Positions 47,171-58,700 of a stretch of 64,000 nucleotides of DNA are shown piece by piece. The DNA is from Aphrophora alni (taxonomy: Eukaryota; Arthropoda; Insecta; Hemiptera; Aphrophoridae). The position numbers and the translations under genes were made by a program. The notes beneath the pieces were generated by a model that was given only the letters and a program-made list of their open reading frames with translations, had not been told where the DNA came from and did not search any database. Positions within the stretch are counted from its first letter, which is position 1. The number at the start of each line of letters is the position of its first letter. Location of the stretch: NCBI GenBank assembly GCA_963513935.1, contig OY740772.1:106613797-106677796 (forward strand). The letters run 5' to 3'.

Positions 47171-49660
47171 AAACCAAGCACGTTCACTAAACAATGTATG
47201 CCTTTGCACACACGTATGTACTTTTTAAAATATGTGTAACGCCTTCCCGTATACACTCTCGATATTTAACAATTTTTGTGTTACGCCTTGAGGCGGTTTG
47301 GAAAAAGCCAAACGTCTCAAGTCCATTTAAAACAAGTTAAATTGCCGCGCTAAACCTTGTAGAGTGGGGACGAGGTGGGGCGATGACGTCACGCCAGCTC
47401 GAGAGCAAACTTGCTTGTTTGGACGTGAAAAGTCAAACTGCCTTAGTTCCTATTTTATTAAGAAACTAAATTATTAATATAAATAAATATTCAGTAGAGT
47501 CAACCGACCAATAATATCAACAAATAAATTTAAAATCACATAAAACAAAAAAGTTATTCAAGTTTTTAGAAGGGCTCAAAAACCTAAAATTTGGAAAAAG
47601 AATAAATTCAAAAATCAAAAATCGTAGAGTCATAACCAAGTGGGGAAGTAACAATAATCACAAATAAAAAATATGAATTAATAATAATTAACAGGTGAGA
47701 ATGGACTTAGAAAGTCATTCTTGGGGAGTTTTTTGGAATTTTTGAGTTGAAGGGGGGATCATTTAAAAAATAATAATAAGTACTATTGTAGAGACCACGA
47801 TAGGGCACAATAATAGGTACTTAGAATCAAATTTGAAAATAAAATAAGGGAGATATAATAATTACAAAACGTAAAACTTCAAAGCCCAAAAGCGGGTAAA
47901 ATACACGTTAAAGGGGTAAAGTAACATGATAATTATATGTATTTAGTATGTAAAATGGTAAAACACCAAAGCAGAAGTAATAATATATAATGGGGGGGTT
48001 TTTTATGAACATAAACTCATACGACACAAACTTAAGGACTTCAAAGGCGAATAACTCGACAACCAAACGAGTTATGGGAAAAGTGCAAACATAGTTTTTC
48101 GTCGTAGTGGAAGAGGAACAAGATTTCGTCAAAAGAATTTTGAGAAAGGACTTATCTCAAAATTTGAAAAGGGGAAAAATCAAATTTCAGGAAAAGGGCG
48201 ATAACTCGCGAACGAAGCGTAGTAGAGCGATGAATCAAGTTCCACAAGACCCACAAGATGGAAAGGAAGAAGAATCCGAAAGGAACTTTAAAATCGGTTC
48301 GAGCGTTCGAAAGTTATAGCGAGTTGAACGAAAAAACGTCAAAAGTAGAGATTTTCATGCCAAAACATGAACAGTTGCGCGCGCATCTTCAAGCAGAGTC
48401 TAAAGTCAGAATCATCATGTTGCCAACATGGATCAAAGATAACGTTAAAGAAAAAATACTATAAATTATTAATTAAAAGGTGTTTTAATTAATAATTAAG
48501 GAAGAAAACTATTCATTAGTCAAAAAATAGGACTAATAAAACATATAGTGTAAATATTTCAGACCAAAAGGGCCTGAAAACACATAATATATGGAAAATA
48601 CCTTTTTCCCAAAAAGGGAGGAAAATTGGCTCCAGAAAAGTGGATTAATTCCCACTGACAGGGAGACCGAGATTTAACCGTCGAAAGACGATTACTTTTG
48701 ATTTGGAATCGACGCTTAAAGGACGTTTCTTCTGCAACCGACTCTGAGCTGAGAGGAAGATTCAACTGTCACTCTACTAATTGGACTTAGAATAATTTCA
48801 ACTTTAATCGATCTTCAAGGCGACTTAGAAGAATTCGAGACCAGCATTCAACTACTTAGCAGCTTACAGACTCTGGATAGAAAACATCACATCACTATCA
48901 TCTTAATAATACAACAAATTCCAAATCCAACTAGAACTTCTATTAAAGTGTGAAGGTATCTTATACTTAAGGAATAATTCGCAAATATTAACTTCTTTTC
49001 AAATATAACGTCATTAGGGGAATTATTAAAAATTAAATTCATTTTTAAACCTCTGCTTTGGTGTTGATAATAATTAATAATTTAAATACGACTTTTTCAG
49101 TACAGGAAAAACTGTTTGTGGTTCTGTCTGGAAAGTCAAGCGCTTTTATTTTTGTTTAATATATAGATAATCTTACATTAATTAATGTTGTTAAATAAAT
49201 AAATAGTTGTGTTATTGTTCAATTAAATTGTTTTGTGTGGTTAAAAAAGGTTTTGAATATAAAATTTTTCTGTGGAAAAGAAGAGATAATATACAAATAA
49301 TTCATTTCTAAATTTTGTTGTGTTTTTAATATAAATCCATTCTGTGTATGCTATTAACTTTGTTTTAACATAAATTTTATATATATGTGCTCTGGTAATA
49401 TAATTTGAAAATTTTAAAAAGTTATCATCAGAATTTAAGAGCCGATTTCTCCCAAAAGGCACGACCTTGGAGAGAGAGAGAGTTAATCTTAAAAAAGTTA
49501 AATAATCGAGCATTGAGATAAAATTCAGGGAATTTTGCGTTAATTAAAATTTAGTAAGTTTATGAGGACAAGCTCATACTTATTAGAGCCAAGAGTTGCA
49601 AAATCTTTGATTTAAAAAAGTAAAAGTGAGCATCTTGGCCTTGCCCGCGCCTGCTCTGGA
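47171..49660. other. Region between elements B and C; probably holds LTR sequence
   Basis: No conserved ORF. GC-richer patches at 47280-47430 (GGCGTTACACA/GGCGTAACACA words) may belong to the 5' end of element B. At 48180-48330, phrases such as GATAACTCGCGAACGAAG are typical of retrotransposon LTRs, possibly element C. AATAAATAAATA at 49194-49205 could be its poly(A) signal. The 3' LTR of element C lies beyond the window, so its 5' LTR cannot be delimited. Confidence 0.35.
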
Positions 49661-49661
49661 A

Positions 49662-49885
49662 AGAAAGGTGGTTCGCCCAGTCGGTGGTGATCGTACAGCG
49701 AGTTTAAGAGTTCGTGATAATAGTGTTCCAAAAAAGGGAACAAGAATCTTAAATTCGCGTGAAGTCAGACAAGACTTACGGCGCGGCAAGTGGCGTTCCA
49801 ACGTGGGGCAAGAAGAACCCTACGAGAACCCACTAACGCGGAGGGAAGGCAGCGTGGCAAGTGGCGCCCAATAGCGTGGAGCACG
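49662..49885 (+). promoter_or_regulatory. Element C leader with several PBS-like sequences
   Basis: This GC-rich leader contains TGGTTCGCCCAGTCGGTGG at 49670, TGGCGTTCCAACGTGGGGC at 49791 and TGGCGCCCAATAGCGTGGAG at 49862. All resemble retroelement primer-binding sites that begin TGG-CGC. The last two share a duplicated GTGGCG-yyCCAA-x-GTGG-GCA framework. Which one primes is not decidable without the LTR end. Confidence 0.4.
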
Positions 49886-50131
49886 AAAAAGCAAAGTTTT
49901 GGAACAAATTTTCAAAATTTTGAATTTTTCAGTGTTTCATACGAACGAGAATATCTTAAGTTCTGATATAATTTATATGTACATGTGTGTTAGTAATAAG
50001 TTGTGCTGGTAATTACAACGACAAATATACTAAATTGCAAACATAATAATAATTAAAAGTAGAGTCCAAATTAAACCGAAATTTAAATTTTTTAACTAAT
50101 CAATAAAATCAAGTGAGTAAGTGAAGTGAAA

Positions 50132-51661
50132 ATGGGACCAGCGAAAGATCCAGCAAAACAGGAGGGTTCAAAGGAACAGGAGACAGAAATGCAGAAAATG
50201 GTGAGGTACCTGAACCAAATGGAGGATAGAAGAAAGCAAGAGAGAGAGCAGGACAAAGCGGAACAACAGAGGAAAGAAAAGGAGAAGGAAGACAACGAAC
50301 AAATAAGAAGAATAGAAGACAGAATCGAGAAAAACAAGGAGAAAGAAGAAATGGAAGCCAAATGGATCCAGATGGAGGAATTACGGAAGCAGGAGAGAGA
50401 GGAGATGGAGGCCAAGCAGAAGAAGGAAAAGGAAGAAGCGGAGGCCAAGCAGATCCAAATGGAAGCCAGATGGAGCAAGAGAGATGAAGAATTGGAAGCC
50501 AAAAGGAAGCAAGAAAAGGAGGAGATGGAAGCATTGCGAAAGAGGGAGAAAGAGGAGATGGAAGCCAAGCAGAAGCGGGAGAGGGAAGAAATGGAAGCAA
50601 GATGGAAGCAGGAGAGAGAAGAGAGGATGAAGAGAGAGGAAGAAATGGAAACGAAACGCATCCAAAGGGAAGACGCCCGAAAACAGGAAATAGGGAAATA
50701 TATGGAGGAAATTAAGGAATCTATAGATAGTAATATGGCCGAAAATACGAGGCGAATAGAAAATTGCGAAGAAAAAGTGGAAGAGTGCGTAGGGGAAATT
50801 AAAAAAATGACGGACAGTTTAAAGGAACAGGGAAAGTCGACTATAGAAATTGGGGAGAAAGTTAAAAAATTAGAAGTTAAAATTAGGGAAGTTGCCAAAA
50901 TTAAAGAAACCGGTGGTAATGCTAAAAATATAATTTATTTAGATAGGGCAAATTTAGAGTCAAAAACTATAGAATTTTGGGGAAATTCAAGAGAAAATCC
51001 TGTGCAATTTTTGAAACAAATTGAGGAGGTATTCCAAGAAATAAATCCCGTCATGGAAGAAAGTGATAAATTGAAAGTAGTGGAGAAAAAATTGAAAGGA
51101 GCTGCCATGGAATGGTGGGAAATAATCAAGCGAGATACAGAAGAATATAGCCAGTTTAAATTGTTATTTTTAGAGCATTATTGGGGTTATCAAACGCAAC
51201 AAGTAGTTAGGAATCAGATAGAAAACCATAGATATAATCCTAACGGAAATATGAGTAGGGTTGATTATTTTTGTAAAATGGTGCGAAAGGCCGAATATTT
51301 GGAACCCAAAATTCCGGAAGAGTTCCTTATATACCAACTAATGAGGCATTTCGACCAAAAAGTTCAATTAGCGTGTATTGGTAGGGCTAGTGAGCATTTG
51401 GAGGACGCTATCAAGTTTTTGAGGACCATTGAAAACGTAGACGGAATGACGAGAGAAGGTCGCCGACCAGATAGTTTCGAAAGGAGGGACGGACCACAAA
51501 GAGATCAAAATTTCAGGCAAAGGAATCAAGACTACTCAAAACCATCCCAAAACCCTAACCCTCGATCCTATGGTCAAACCCAGAATAAACCTCAACCACA
51601 AATACCTCAAAACCCTGGTCCTTCAAATCAAAAATTCCCGCCCAAGGTCACAAAAAACTAA
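50132..51661 (+). CDS. gag: Gag of element C with long charged coiled coil
   Basis: About 509 residues from ATG 50132 (an upstream in-frame GTG at 50126 is less likely). Residues 15-230 are almost entirely Glu, Lys, Arg, Gln and Met in repeated 12-14 residue blocks such as KEEMEAKQKREREEMEA, predicting a long coiled coil or single alpha helix. Residues about 265-410 resemble the Retrotrans_gag capsid domain (EFWGNSRENPVQFLKQIEEVF, AMEWWEI, LLFLEHYWG). The tail is Gln/Asn/Pro/Arg-rich. No CCHC zinc knuckle is present, so RNA binding probably relies on the basic tail. It ends at TAA 51659-51661, immediately after the slippery heptamer. It would form the particle shell. Confidence 0.85.
   Translation: MGPAKDPAKQEGSKEQETEMQKMVRYLNQMEDRRKQEREQDKAEQQRKEKEKEDNEQIRRIEDRIEKNKEKEEMEAKWIQMEELRKQEREEMEAKQKKEKEEAEAKQIQMEARWSKRDEELEAKRKQEKEEMEALRKREKEEMEAKQKREREEMEARWKQEREERMKREEEMETKRIQREDARKQEIGKYMEEIKESIDSNMAENTRRIENCEEKVEECVGEIKKMTDSLKEQGKSTIEIGEKVKKLEVKIREVAKIKETGGNAKNIIYLDRANLESKTIEFWGNSRENPVQFLKQIEEVFQEINPVMEESDKLKVVEKKLKGAAMEWWEIIKRDTEEYSQFKLLFLEHYWGYQTQQVVRNQIENHRYNPNGNMSRVDYFCKMVRKAEYLEPKIPEEFLIYQLMRHFDQKVQLACIGRASEHLEDAIKFLRTIENVDGMTREGRRPDSFERRDGPQRDQNFRQRNQDYSKPSQNPNPRSYGQTQNKPQPQIPQNPGPSNQKFPPKVTKN
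51652..51658 (+). promoter_or_regulatory. -1 ribosomal frameshift heptamer A AAA AAC
   Basis: In the gag frame the codons read acA AAA AAC TAA, a textbook X-XXY-YYZ slippery site one codon before the gag stop. Slipping back one base enters the pol frame, which is open from before this point through 52882. A downstream stem or pseudoknot was not identified by eye. Confidence 0.75.
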
Positions 51662-52882
51662 AATACGAGATCTCAAGGCAAAATTTTTGGCAGAAAAAGG
51701 ATAATACAAACGGAATTGAGATCGACGATAAAACCAAATTTAGCAAACTTAAAAGGGGGGATCAGAAAATAAATAAAATTAAATTGGGGATTTTAAACAC
51801 AGAAATTAAGGAAGATTTAATGGAGGAAAGAGATAATAAAATTTTAAATAGTGAAGCTTACGAAAAATGTCCGGAAATAGGGATAGAAATCGAAAATATA
51901 AAAGTAAATATGTCCATTGACACCGGAGCTCAAATGTCCTGTGTGCAAGAGGATTTTTATAAACATGTGCTTAAAAATAGGAACAATAAAATCATGGAAT
52001 TACCAGTTGTAAATACGGAAATGGTGACAGCGATAAAAAGCCAACGACAGAAGATTAAATTACAGGCATTATTGGAGATTAGAATAAATAGCCAAGCAAT
52101 AAGAGGGGTATTTATGGTGGTACCAAAGCTGGAAAGCAAAATTATAATGGGTTGTGATTTAATGTGCAAATATCGAAGTCGAATTAATATGGAAAAGGGT
52201 TTCCTACAACTGGTAAAGGAAAATGAATTTATTGTTGTAGATTTTCTTAAGGAGAATAGGATATTAAGATTGAGCAATAAAAACGCGCAGAACGAACATC
52301 AAAATGGCGGCGAAACCGGTAAAATGGTAGAGTCGTCAGCTGCAAATAAAGGAGGCTCAAATTCGTATAAGCGAGTATCAGGGGCTTATACGTTGTCTAC
52401 CAAAATGCCGGTAGACATAAAACCAAAAGCAAAGGACGTGTCTAGACTGAAATGTGACTATACCGGAGGTGACAAAGAGTGTAAGAATAGGGTGAGCCAG
52501 TTTTTTGAAAAAATTAATGATAAAGTAGTGCTTAGAAAAGCGGAGAATAGGAGTTCAAGATTGAGCAATAAAAACGCGCAGACCGAACATCAAAATGGCG
52601 GCGAAACCGGTAAAATGGTAGAGTCGTCAGCTGCAAATAAAGGAGGCTCAAATTCGTATAAGCGAGTATCAGGGGCTTATACGTTGTCTACCAAAATGCC
52701 GGTAGACATAAAACCAAAAGCAAAGGACGTGTCTAGACTGAAATGTGACTATACCGGAGGTGACAAAGAGTGTAAGAATAGGGTGAGCCAGTTTTTTGCA
52801 AAAATTAATAATAAAGTAGTGCTTAGAAAAGCGGAGAACAAGATATTAAGATTGAGCAATAAAAACGCGCAGACCGAACATC
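51652..52882 (+). CDS. pol: Pol of element C, N-terminal part (protease and repeat linker)
   Basis: The pol frame is entered by -1 frameshifting and open to the insertion point. It holds an aspartic protease with SIDTGAQMSC (catalytic Asp at 51919) and IIMGCDLM about 75 residues later. A linker built of tandem 97-residue repeats follows (units from 52267, 52558 and 52849; period 291 bp, an exact multiple of three). The third unit is cut at CAT-C (52879-52882) by element A copy 2. The linker is rich in Lys, Ser, Asn and Gly, with no recognised domain. RT is not reached. Confidence 0.8.
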
Positions 52883-54970
52883 TGTTACCAGGGGACTTAA
52901 ATTTAATAAAGGCGGAACCAAAATGGTAACAATGTTTGAAAAGAAAAATAAAAAAAGACAAAGACAAATTTAGTAATTAACAAGGCTCAAGTTTATTGAA
53001 AGCAGAAGGAAATTTCGGCGCTTCAGACTTTGTCATTTACAACAAAAGACATCCTGACACAAATCATCAATAAAAAAAAACTTATGATTAACAATATCAT
53101 AAATTGTAAAAGTTATAAGCCCTTAATTGTAACATATAATAATTTAGAAAAAAAAAAATTTAATCAACAGATTCTAAAAATTTATCCCCCCTTTTAATAT
53201 GTATATTTATAGTTACAAAAATTTAACAAAAAAAACAATGAGCACAGCTTAATAATTCACAGAATTATAATTAATCAAAAAAAAAGATTATACGCCCTTA
53301 ATGTAAAAGTATAATAATAAAAAAAAAAATTTAATCAAAAGATTCAAAAAAAAGAAAAAAACTTATCCCCCCCTTTTTAGTTTATAAGATGATAGTTTCT
53401 TTTTAAACAATTACAGAATTTAACAAAATATAAAAGAGTTTGATATTTTAAGTTCAAAAATCATATCTATAGTTAACATGTTTATCACTAAACTAAAGAT
53501 ACATAATATAACTGGTTTGAAAAATTTCTTAAAAACTATATTGGCCAAATAAATTTATATATTTTAAACAAACAAAAAAAAAAGGAATTTAGAATTTTGA
53601 AATTTTGTTAATTGACGTCAATTATTTTAATTTGGAAATTAACCTCTTGGAGGTTGTTAGGACCGAAAATTGCATGCAGGCTCCACCCAATAATTGTTTT
53701 TTATATATATTTTATAATTAACTACACAGGTCTACATTTAGAAAATAGTCTTAAGGAACACATATTTGCGAAAGTAAATTTAGGCACATATACAAAATGA
53801 GTTAGTTAAAGTTCTGTAAAGTCAGCTGTAGAAAAAGACATCACTTTTATGCACTCGAAAATGTGAAGTTACGTTATACAAAAAAAACGTGTTTTGCCAA
53901 CAGGACGAAACTTGTTAGGATGTTTCGTTGGTTTGCGCAATGTGAGACAAGAATTTCTTTATTTCTCCAATTTCTCCTATTTGTCCTATTTGTCCTATTT
54001 GTCCTACCAGCATATTAGCTGTGAGCAAAAAACATGTTCTTTTAGTGTCTGTACAAAATCAGACATGTTTTAGCATTAATGTTCATCATTAAAGAAATAT
54101 CTGATTATTTGCCAAAATTAAAGAAAATTGATTGTATAACAGAAATTCGTTAAGATGGTACTTAAAAGCTTCTTAGATTATTATAAATCTATTTATATAT
54201 ATTTTAATTTTGTTTAAAAGAAAGCTTGTATAAGACTTGTAAGATTTTGCAAAAGCTTGTAAAACGAAATTTTCTGATTTAGAAGAAATTTCCTCAATTG
54301 TTTTATATTTGACATGTTCATATTCTGATCATTTAATGTTCAACACTAGTTTGCACTTATTTCACAAAAATGTTCAAAACGTAAAATGTGCCTTTGCAAG
54401 ATTTTGTAAATGATGTTTTAAGAAAAGAAAATTTTTATAATCATTTAGTTTCAAAAGGAAATAGAATATTGAATAAAACATGAAATACATATTTTAAAGA
54501 ATACATGATAATTAACAAATTATTTTAAAAATTAACAAAATTTATAATATGACAAAATCTGTAAGGTTGAAGTACCTGGTAAATCCTGTCGCAGATCACG
54601 TGAGGTAGTACCGAGAAAATGATGGTTAATTTTAACATTTTTGAACCAGATTATTAGACTAAGGCGCACAATTAGTAATTTAACATGATGTTTTAGAAAG
54701 ACGGTAATTTTGAGAGAAGAAAGAAAAACTTTTAGCTAACGGAGTTATGAAGAGTGTAGACCATGTTGTTATCGCATGTAGACTGTGGACCGGTAATCGA
54801 GAAGCTAGCTTGACCGGCGAAAATGTACTTTGGTTTCAAGTATCAGGTGATGCTTGGTTTAGGAGCGGGCCGCTAGATGCCAGCATCTGTCAAGCGACGG
54901 AAAGTGGAATGTATATTTACGAAATGAGTTAAGTTATTGCGGAAGTGCTTTTTTGGATTTAAATGCTACA
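52883..54970 (-). repeat. Element A copy 2, 3' LTR (2088 bp)
   Basis: On the plus strand it runs from TGTTACCAGG to AAATGCTACA. It contains TCCTATTTG three times at about 53978-54003, whereas copy 1 has it once. The antisense 61-codon ORF is at 54747-54932. Confidence 0.95.
54747..54932 (+). CDS. 61-aa antisense ORF in LTR of copy 2, unknown
   Basis: Same translation as the LTR antisense ORF in copy 1 and with a real ATG at 54747. It reads towards the 3' region that holds further antisense open segments (55237-55718). Coding status is unproven. Confidence 0.25.
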   Translation: MKSVDHVVIACRLWTGNREASLTGENVLWFQVSGDAWFRSGPLDASICQATESGMYIYEMS

Positions 54971-54983
54971 GCTCTCCCCCCCC
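54971..54983 (-). promoter_or_regulatory. Polypurine tract of element A copy 2
   Basis: On the minus strand a G-run followed by AGAGC directly precedes the 3' LTR, as in copy 1. Confidence 0.8.
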
Positions 54984-55430
54984 GAAAGACGGAGTTAGAG
55001 TGGAAAAGAAAAGGGGCCAGAAGGACCTCCCGCAAAATTTAGAAAAAGGAGAGAGTGTGCTTGAAAGGGTAAAAAAAATTTCCTCTCAGACAGGTGTTTT
55101 AGACCTCGAGATAAACAAAAGACAAACTAAGACTAACATGCATAGCGAGTGCCACATTAACTATATGTAGTTCGACAGAACCGGTCAGTATACCTTCACC
55201 AAGATAAACAACAAAGAACAAATGCACCAAACTTAACTATTAAGAAGATGGACTCACTATGTCCTCGTCCGAAGACGTTATGGTGACGAAGAAATAGAAG
55301 AGTTCATGACGCTCTCTATATTCTCGTCGCATCGATTACACCCGCGGAGTGCTCGATGTCAAGATATGTCTAGATAGGGAAACATGTCAGGTACATGTAG
55401 CGGCCATTGCCGTAAAGTGGAACCTCATAG

Positions 55431-55718
55431 TTGATCAGACTATGGGTTGAAAAGCGTCAAGTCCGGGAAACAGTGAGATATATCACTGGACAAGGAAAAT
55501 CAATATCTCTTCGCCTGCAAACACCTATAAAGATTACGGCACGGAGGGGCTCTAGGAGAGCTCAGCCCACCGATGCCCAAACATACAGATGTGCATTTGG
55601 CTTAGAGGAAATACGGCTTGGTTCCGTATTTTATTATGTTCTGCAGTGCATAGAAAGAAGACTACCAGATGACAATTTGTGCGGGCCAAGAAAGATCAGA
55701 AAGAAAATTAAATCGTAA
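55431..55718 (+). CDS. 95-aa antisense ORF of element A copy 2, unknown
   Basis: Identical in translation to 17568-17855 of copy 1. Upstream on the same strand two other frames are open in succession: 55237 to about 55375 (contains RRWTHYVLVRRRYGDEEIEE) and 55310-55450 (contains RRIDYTRGVLDVKICLDRE). Three overlapping open stretches in three frames look like either a spliced or frameshifted antisense gene, or a decayed captured coding sequence. No family is recognised. Confidence 0.3.
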   Translation: MIRLWVEKRQVRETVRYITGQGKSISLRLQTPIKITARRGSRRAQPTDAQTYRCAFGLEEIRLGSVFYYVLQCIERRLPDDNLCGPRKIRKKIKS

Positions 55719-55747
55719 AGGAGAAGGTTCTAGAAATTTGTTAATAT

Positions 55748-58700
55748 TTAATTTATATGATGAGGTTTGAGTTGCTCGACGTGTGCTTTTTTAATAAAAC
55801 GAGGTGAATTGGCGAAAGAAAGCGCAACGGTAACTGGAGTAAGAAAATCAATGATCCGGAAGGGACCTGACCATCGAGGCATCAATTTAGCAGCTCGCTT
55901 GTCTATGGCAGAGCTAAGAGGGTGTGTTTTACACCAGACAAGATCGTTGATTTTATACAGATGAGGCTTCCTGAATTTGTTATAGGTCTTTTCGGCCTTT
56001 TGGTGCGCTTTCATTATATTGTCTTTGGCCTGGCGCCAAACTTGTGATGGATTAGTATTAGGTTTTGGAAGGAGATCATGTATGTTCCAGCTGAGACTCA
56101 GTGGTGTATTGGGGAGAAAATTAAAAAGAATACTAAAAGGTGTTGCTTTAAGAGTCTCATGATGTGCGAAATTGAAAGCCAGCTGAAGCCAGCAAAGGGA
56201 GTCGTCCCAAGAGGATTGATTTTTGGAGTGATAGGCGATAAGGGCTGCCTTAAGGTTTCGGTTGAGTCTTTCCGCATTATTAGGTTGGGGGTGATAAGGA
56301 GATAAAGTTGCATGCTTAATACCGCGAGAAAAACAAAAGTTGCGGAAGACATGTGATACAAAACATTGTGCATTGTCAGAGATTATTATCTTTGGAAAAC
56401 CGAAATTTTGAAAAATGTTTTGGCTTAAGGCCTTAATTGTACTGTGGGAAGTTGCATCTCTGACAGGCATGAGCCAGGTGAATTTTGAGAACTGGTCAAC
56501 TGCGACCAGTATCATGTTGTAGCCCTGTTTTGTCCTAGGAAGCTGTCCGACGTAGTCGATATGTAATTTTTCCATGGGACGATTGGGAACCGTTGAGGCA
56601 AGGTATCCTAATTTGGAGTTGTGAGCAGGTTTGCTTACAGCGCACACCGAACAAGCTCGCACTTTAGAAGTGACATCCTGTTTTAAAGTTGGCCAATAAA
56701 AGTTCTCCTTTACCTTAAACAAAGTTTTAAGTACTCCAAGATGACCACCCACAACGGAGTCGTGATGATAATTAATCACCAGGTCGACTAAGGACTGAGG
56801 TAAATAAATTCTGGTGGGCTTTTCCAGATGATTTTTCAGGCAAAGAACACCTTTACTTAAACAGTACTTCTCCGAAGAGATGTTCTGTTCAAGATCGGCA
56901 ATGATATTTTTCAAAATAGGGTCGGCCTTTTGATGAGTCTGGATGTCATGAAAAGCTAGAGGAAAATTTGTGAGGAGACTGGTACACGAAAAGGTGACAT
57001 TTTCTTCGTTGAAATTTTCCGGTTCAAACATGCGCGAGAGGGAGTCTGCTATGATGTTCTGAGTTCCTCTTATGTGCGCTACCTTAAATTTCAATGAAGT
57101 CAACTTGGCAATCCACCGGCCTAATTTACCAAGTTGACGAGGACGTGCTAAAAGCCAAGAAAGGGCTTGGTTGTCGGTTTCTAATAGGAATTCCCGATGC
57201 TCTAGATATTGCCTAAATTTCTCTACTCCAAAAACTACTGCTAGGCATTCGGCTTCATATGCAGATGAGGCTTTTCTTTCTGCAGGTGTTAAAGTACGTG
57301 AAGCGTACGCTATGGGCTGTCGTGAGCCGTTAATTTCTTGGAGTAGAACTGCTCCAAGGGCCACCGAGCTCGCATCCGTTTGCAGGATGAATGGTTTGGC
57401 GAAATCGGCCATCCGGAGAACCGGAGGCTGTGTTATTGCCTCCCGAAGATGTTTAAAAGCTTTCTCTTGTTCAGCTTGCCAAGAGAATTTTTGGCCCTTC
57501 CTCCGAAGCAGATTTAGAGGCGCAGCGTGCTCCGCGAAATTTGGAATGAATTTAGCAAAGAAATTGACCATTCCAATAAATCTGGAAACGGCCTTAGGGT
57601 TCTTGGGTTGCGGAAAATTTCTAATTGCTTTTGTTCTAGATGGGTCGATTTGCACGCCACGAGAAGAAACTAGGTGTCCTAAAAAGCTTATCTCATTCAC
57701 AGCGAAACGGACCTTATCTGGGTTAACAGTCAAGCCAGCCCGCCGCAAACGAGTAAGGACTTCCCGAAGATGTTTTTGATGCTCTTCCCAAGTTTTGGAG
57801 TAAATGACTAGATCATCCAGATAATTAAAAATGAATTTGAATTTGATGTCATGGAAGACCTGATCCAAAAGTCTGGTAAGCACTTGGGCACCAGTACAGA
57901 GTCCAAAAGGGACTCGAGTAAACTGATAAAGCATCCAAGGAGTACAAAAGCTGGTAATTTGCTTGGACTTTTGAGACAAAGGGATTTGATGATAAGCTGA
58001 ATTAAGATCGAAAACTGTGAAATATTTGGCACCGACAAACCAGTTAAAACTTTGATGTAAGTTAGGTAGCGGCACCGCTTCGACGACGATGTTTTGATTG
58101 AGCCTCCGATAATCAATCACCATCCTTGTTTTCTTTTCGGGATGTTGAACCAGAAAAACAGGGGATGCATATGCCGACCGGCTGGGTTCTACTACTCCTG
58201 AATCTAACAATTCGTTGATGTGTTCGCGGAGGTATTCCATTTTGGGAGGTGCCAATTGGTATGGAGAACACTTGACCGGAGTGTTGTCCTTCAGTTGAAT
58301 ATCGTATTCAACTAGATGTGTTAAACCTAACCTTTTTGTGAGTACCTGAGGAAAATCATTAATTATTTTTAAAATGGCGTTTTTATCGTCCTTTTGAAGA
58401 TGACCTAAAGGATCAGGAGCAGTAGATTCAGATGTTGTGGACACTATAGGTTTATACGCAGAATTACTAAAATTACATAGAGGAAAAACAATAGACCTTG
58501 AAAATTTGAAATAGAAGTTTTTTGCTGAAAGATCAAGTACCAGTCCCGTTTTAGATATGAAATCTGACCCGAGGATCAGAGGACACGACAACTTATGCGC
58601 CACCAGGAAATCCATATTCCAACTACAATGTTCCATTTTAAGATGAAGACGACAAGAGTAGGAAATGGGCAACCTTTTTCCAGAAGCCGTGACACAATCA

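Noticed and set aside
50092..50898. 268-codon minus-strand frame rich in Ser/Phe/Leu over element C gag
   Set aside because: It is the antisense of the Glu/Lys-rich Gag helix and purely compositional.
54937..55170. 77-codon antisense frame crossing the LTR/PPT boundary of element A copy 2
   Set aside because: Copy 1 lacks the equivalent frame because a simple CT repeat differs in length. It is not conserved even between two young copies.
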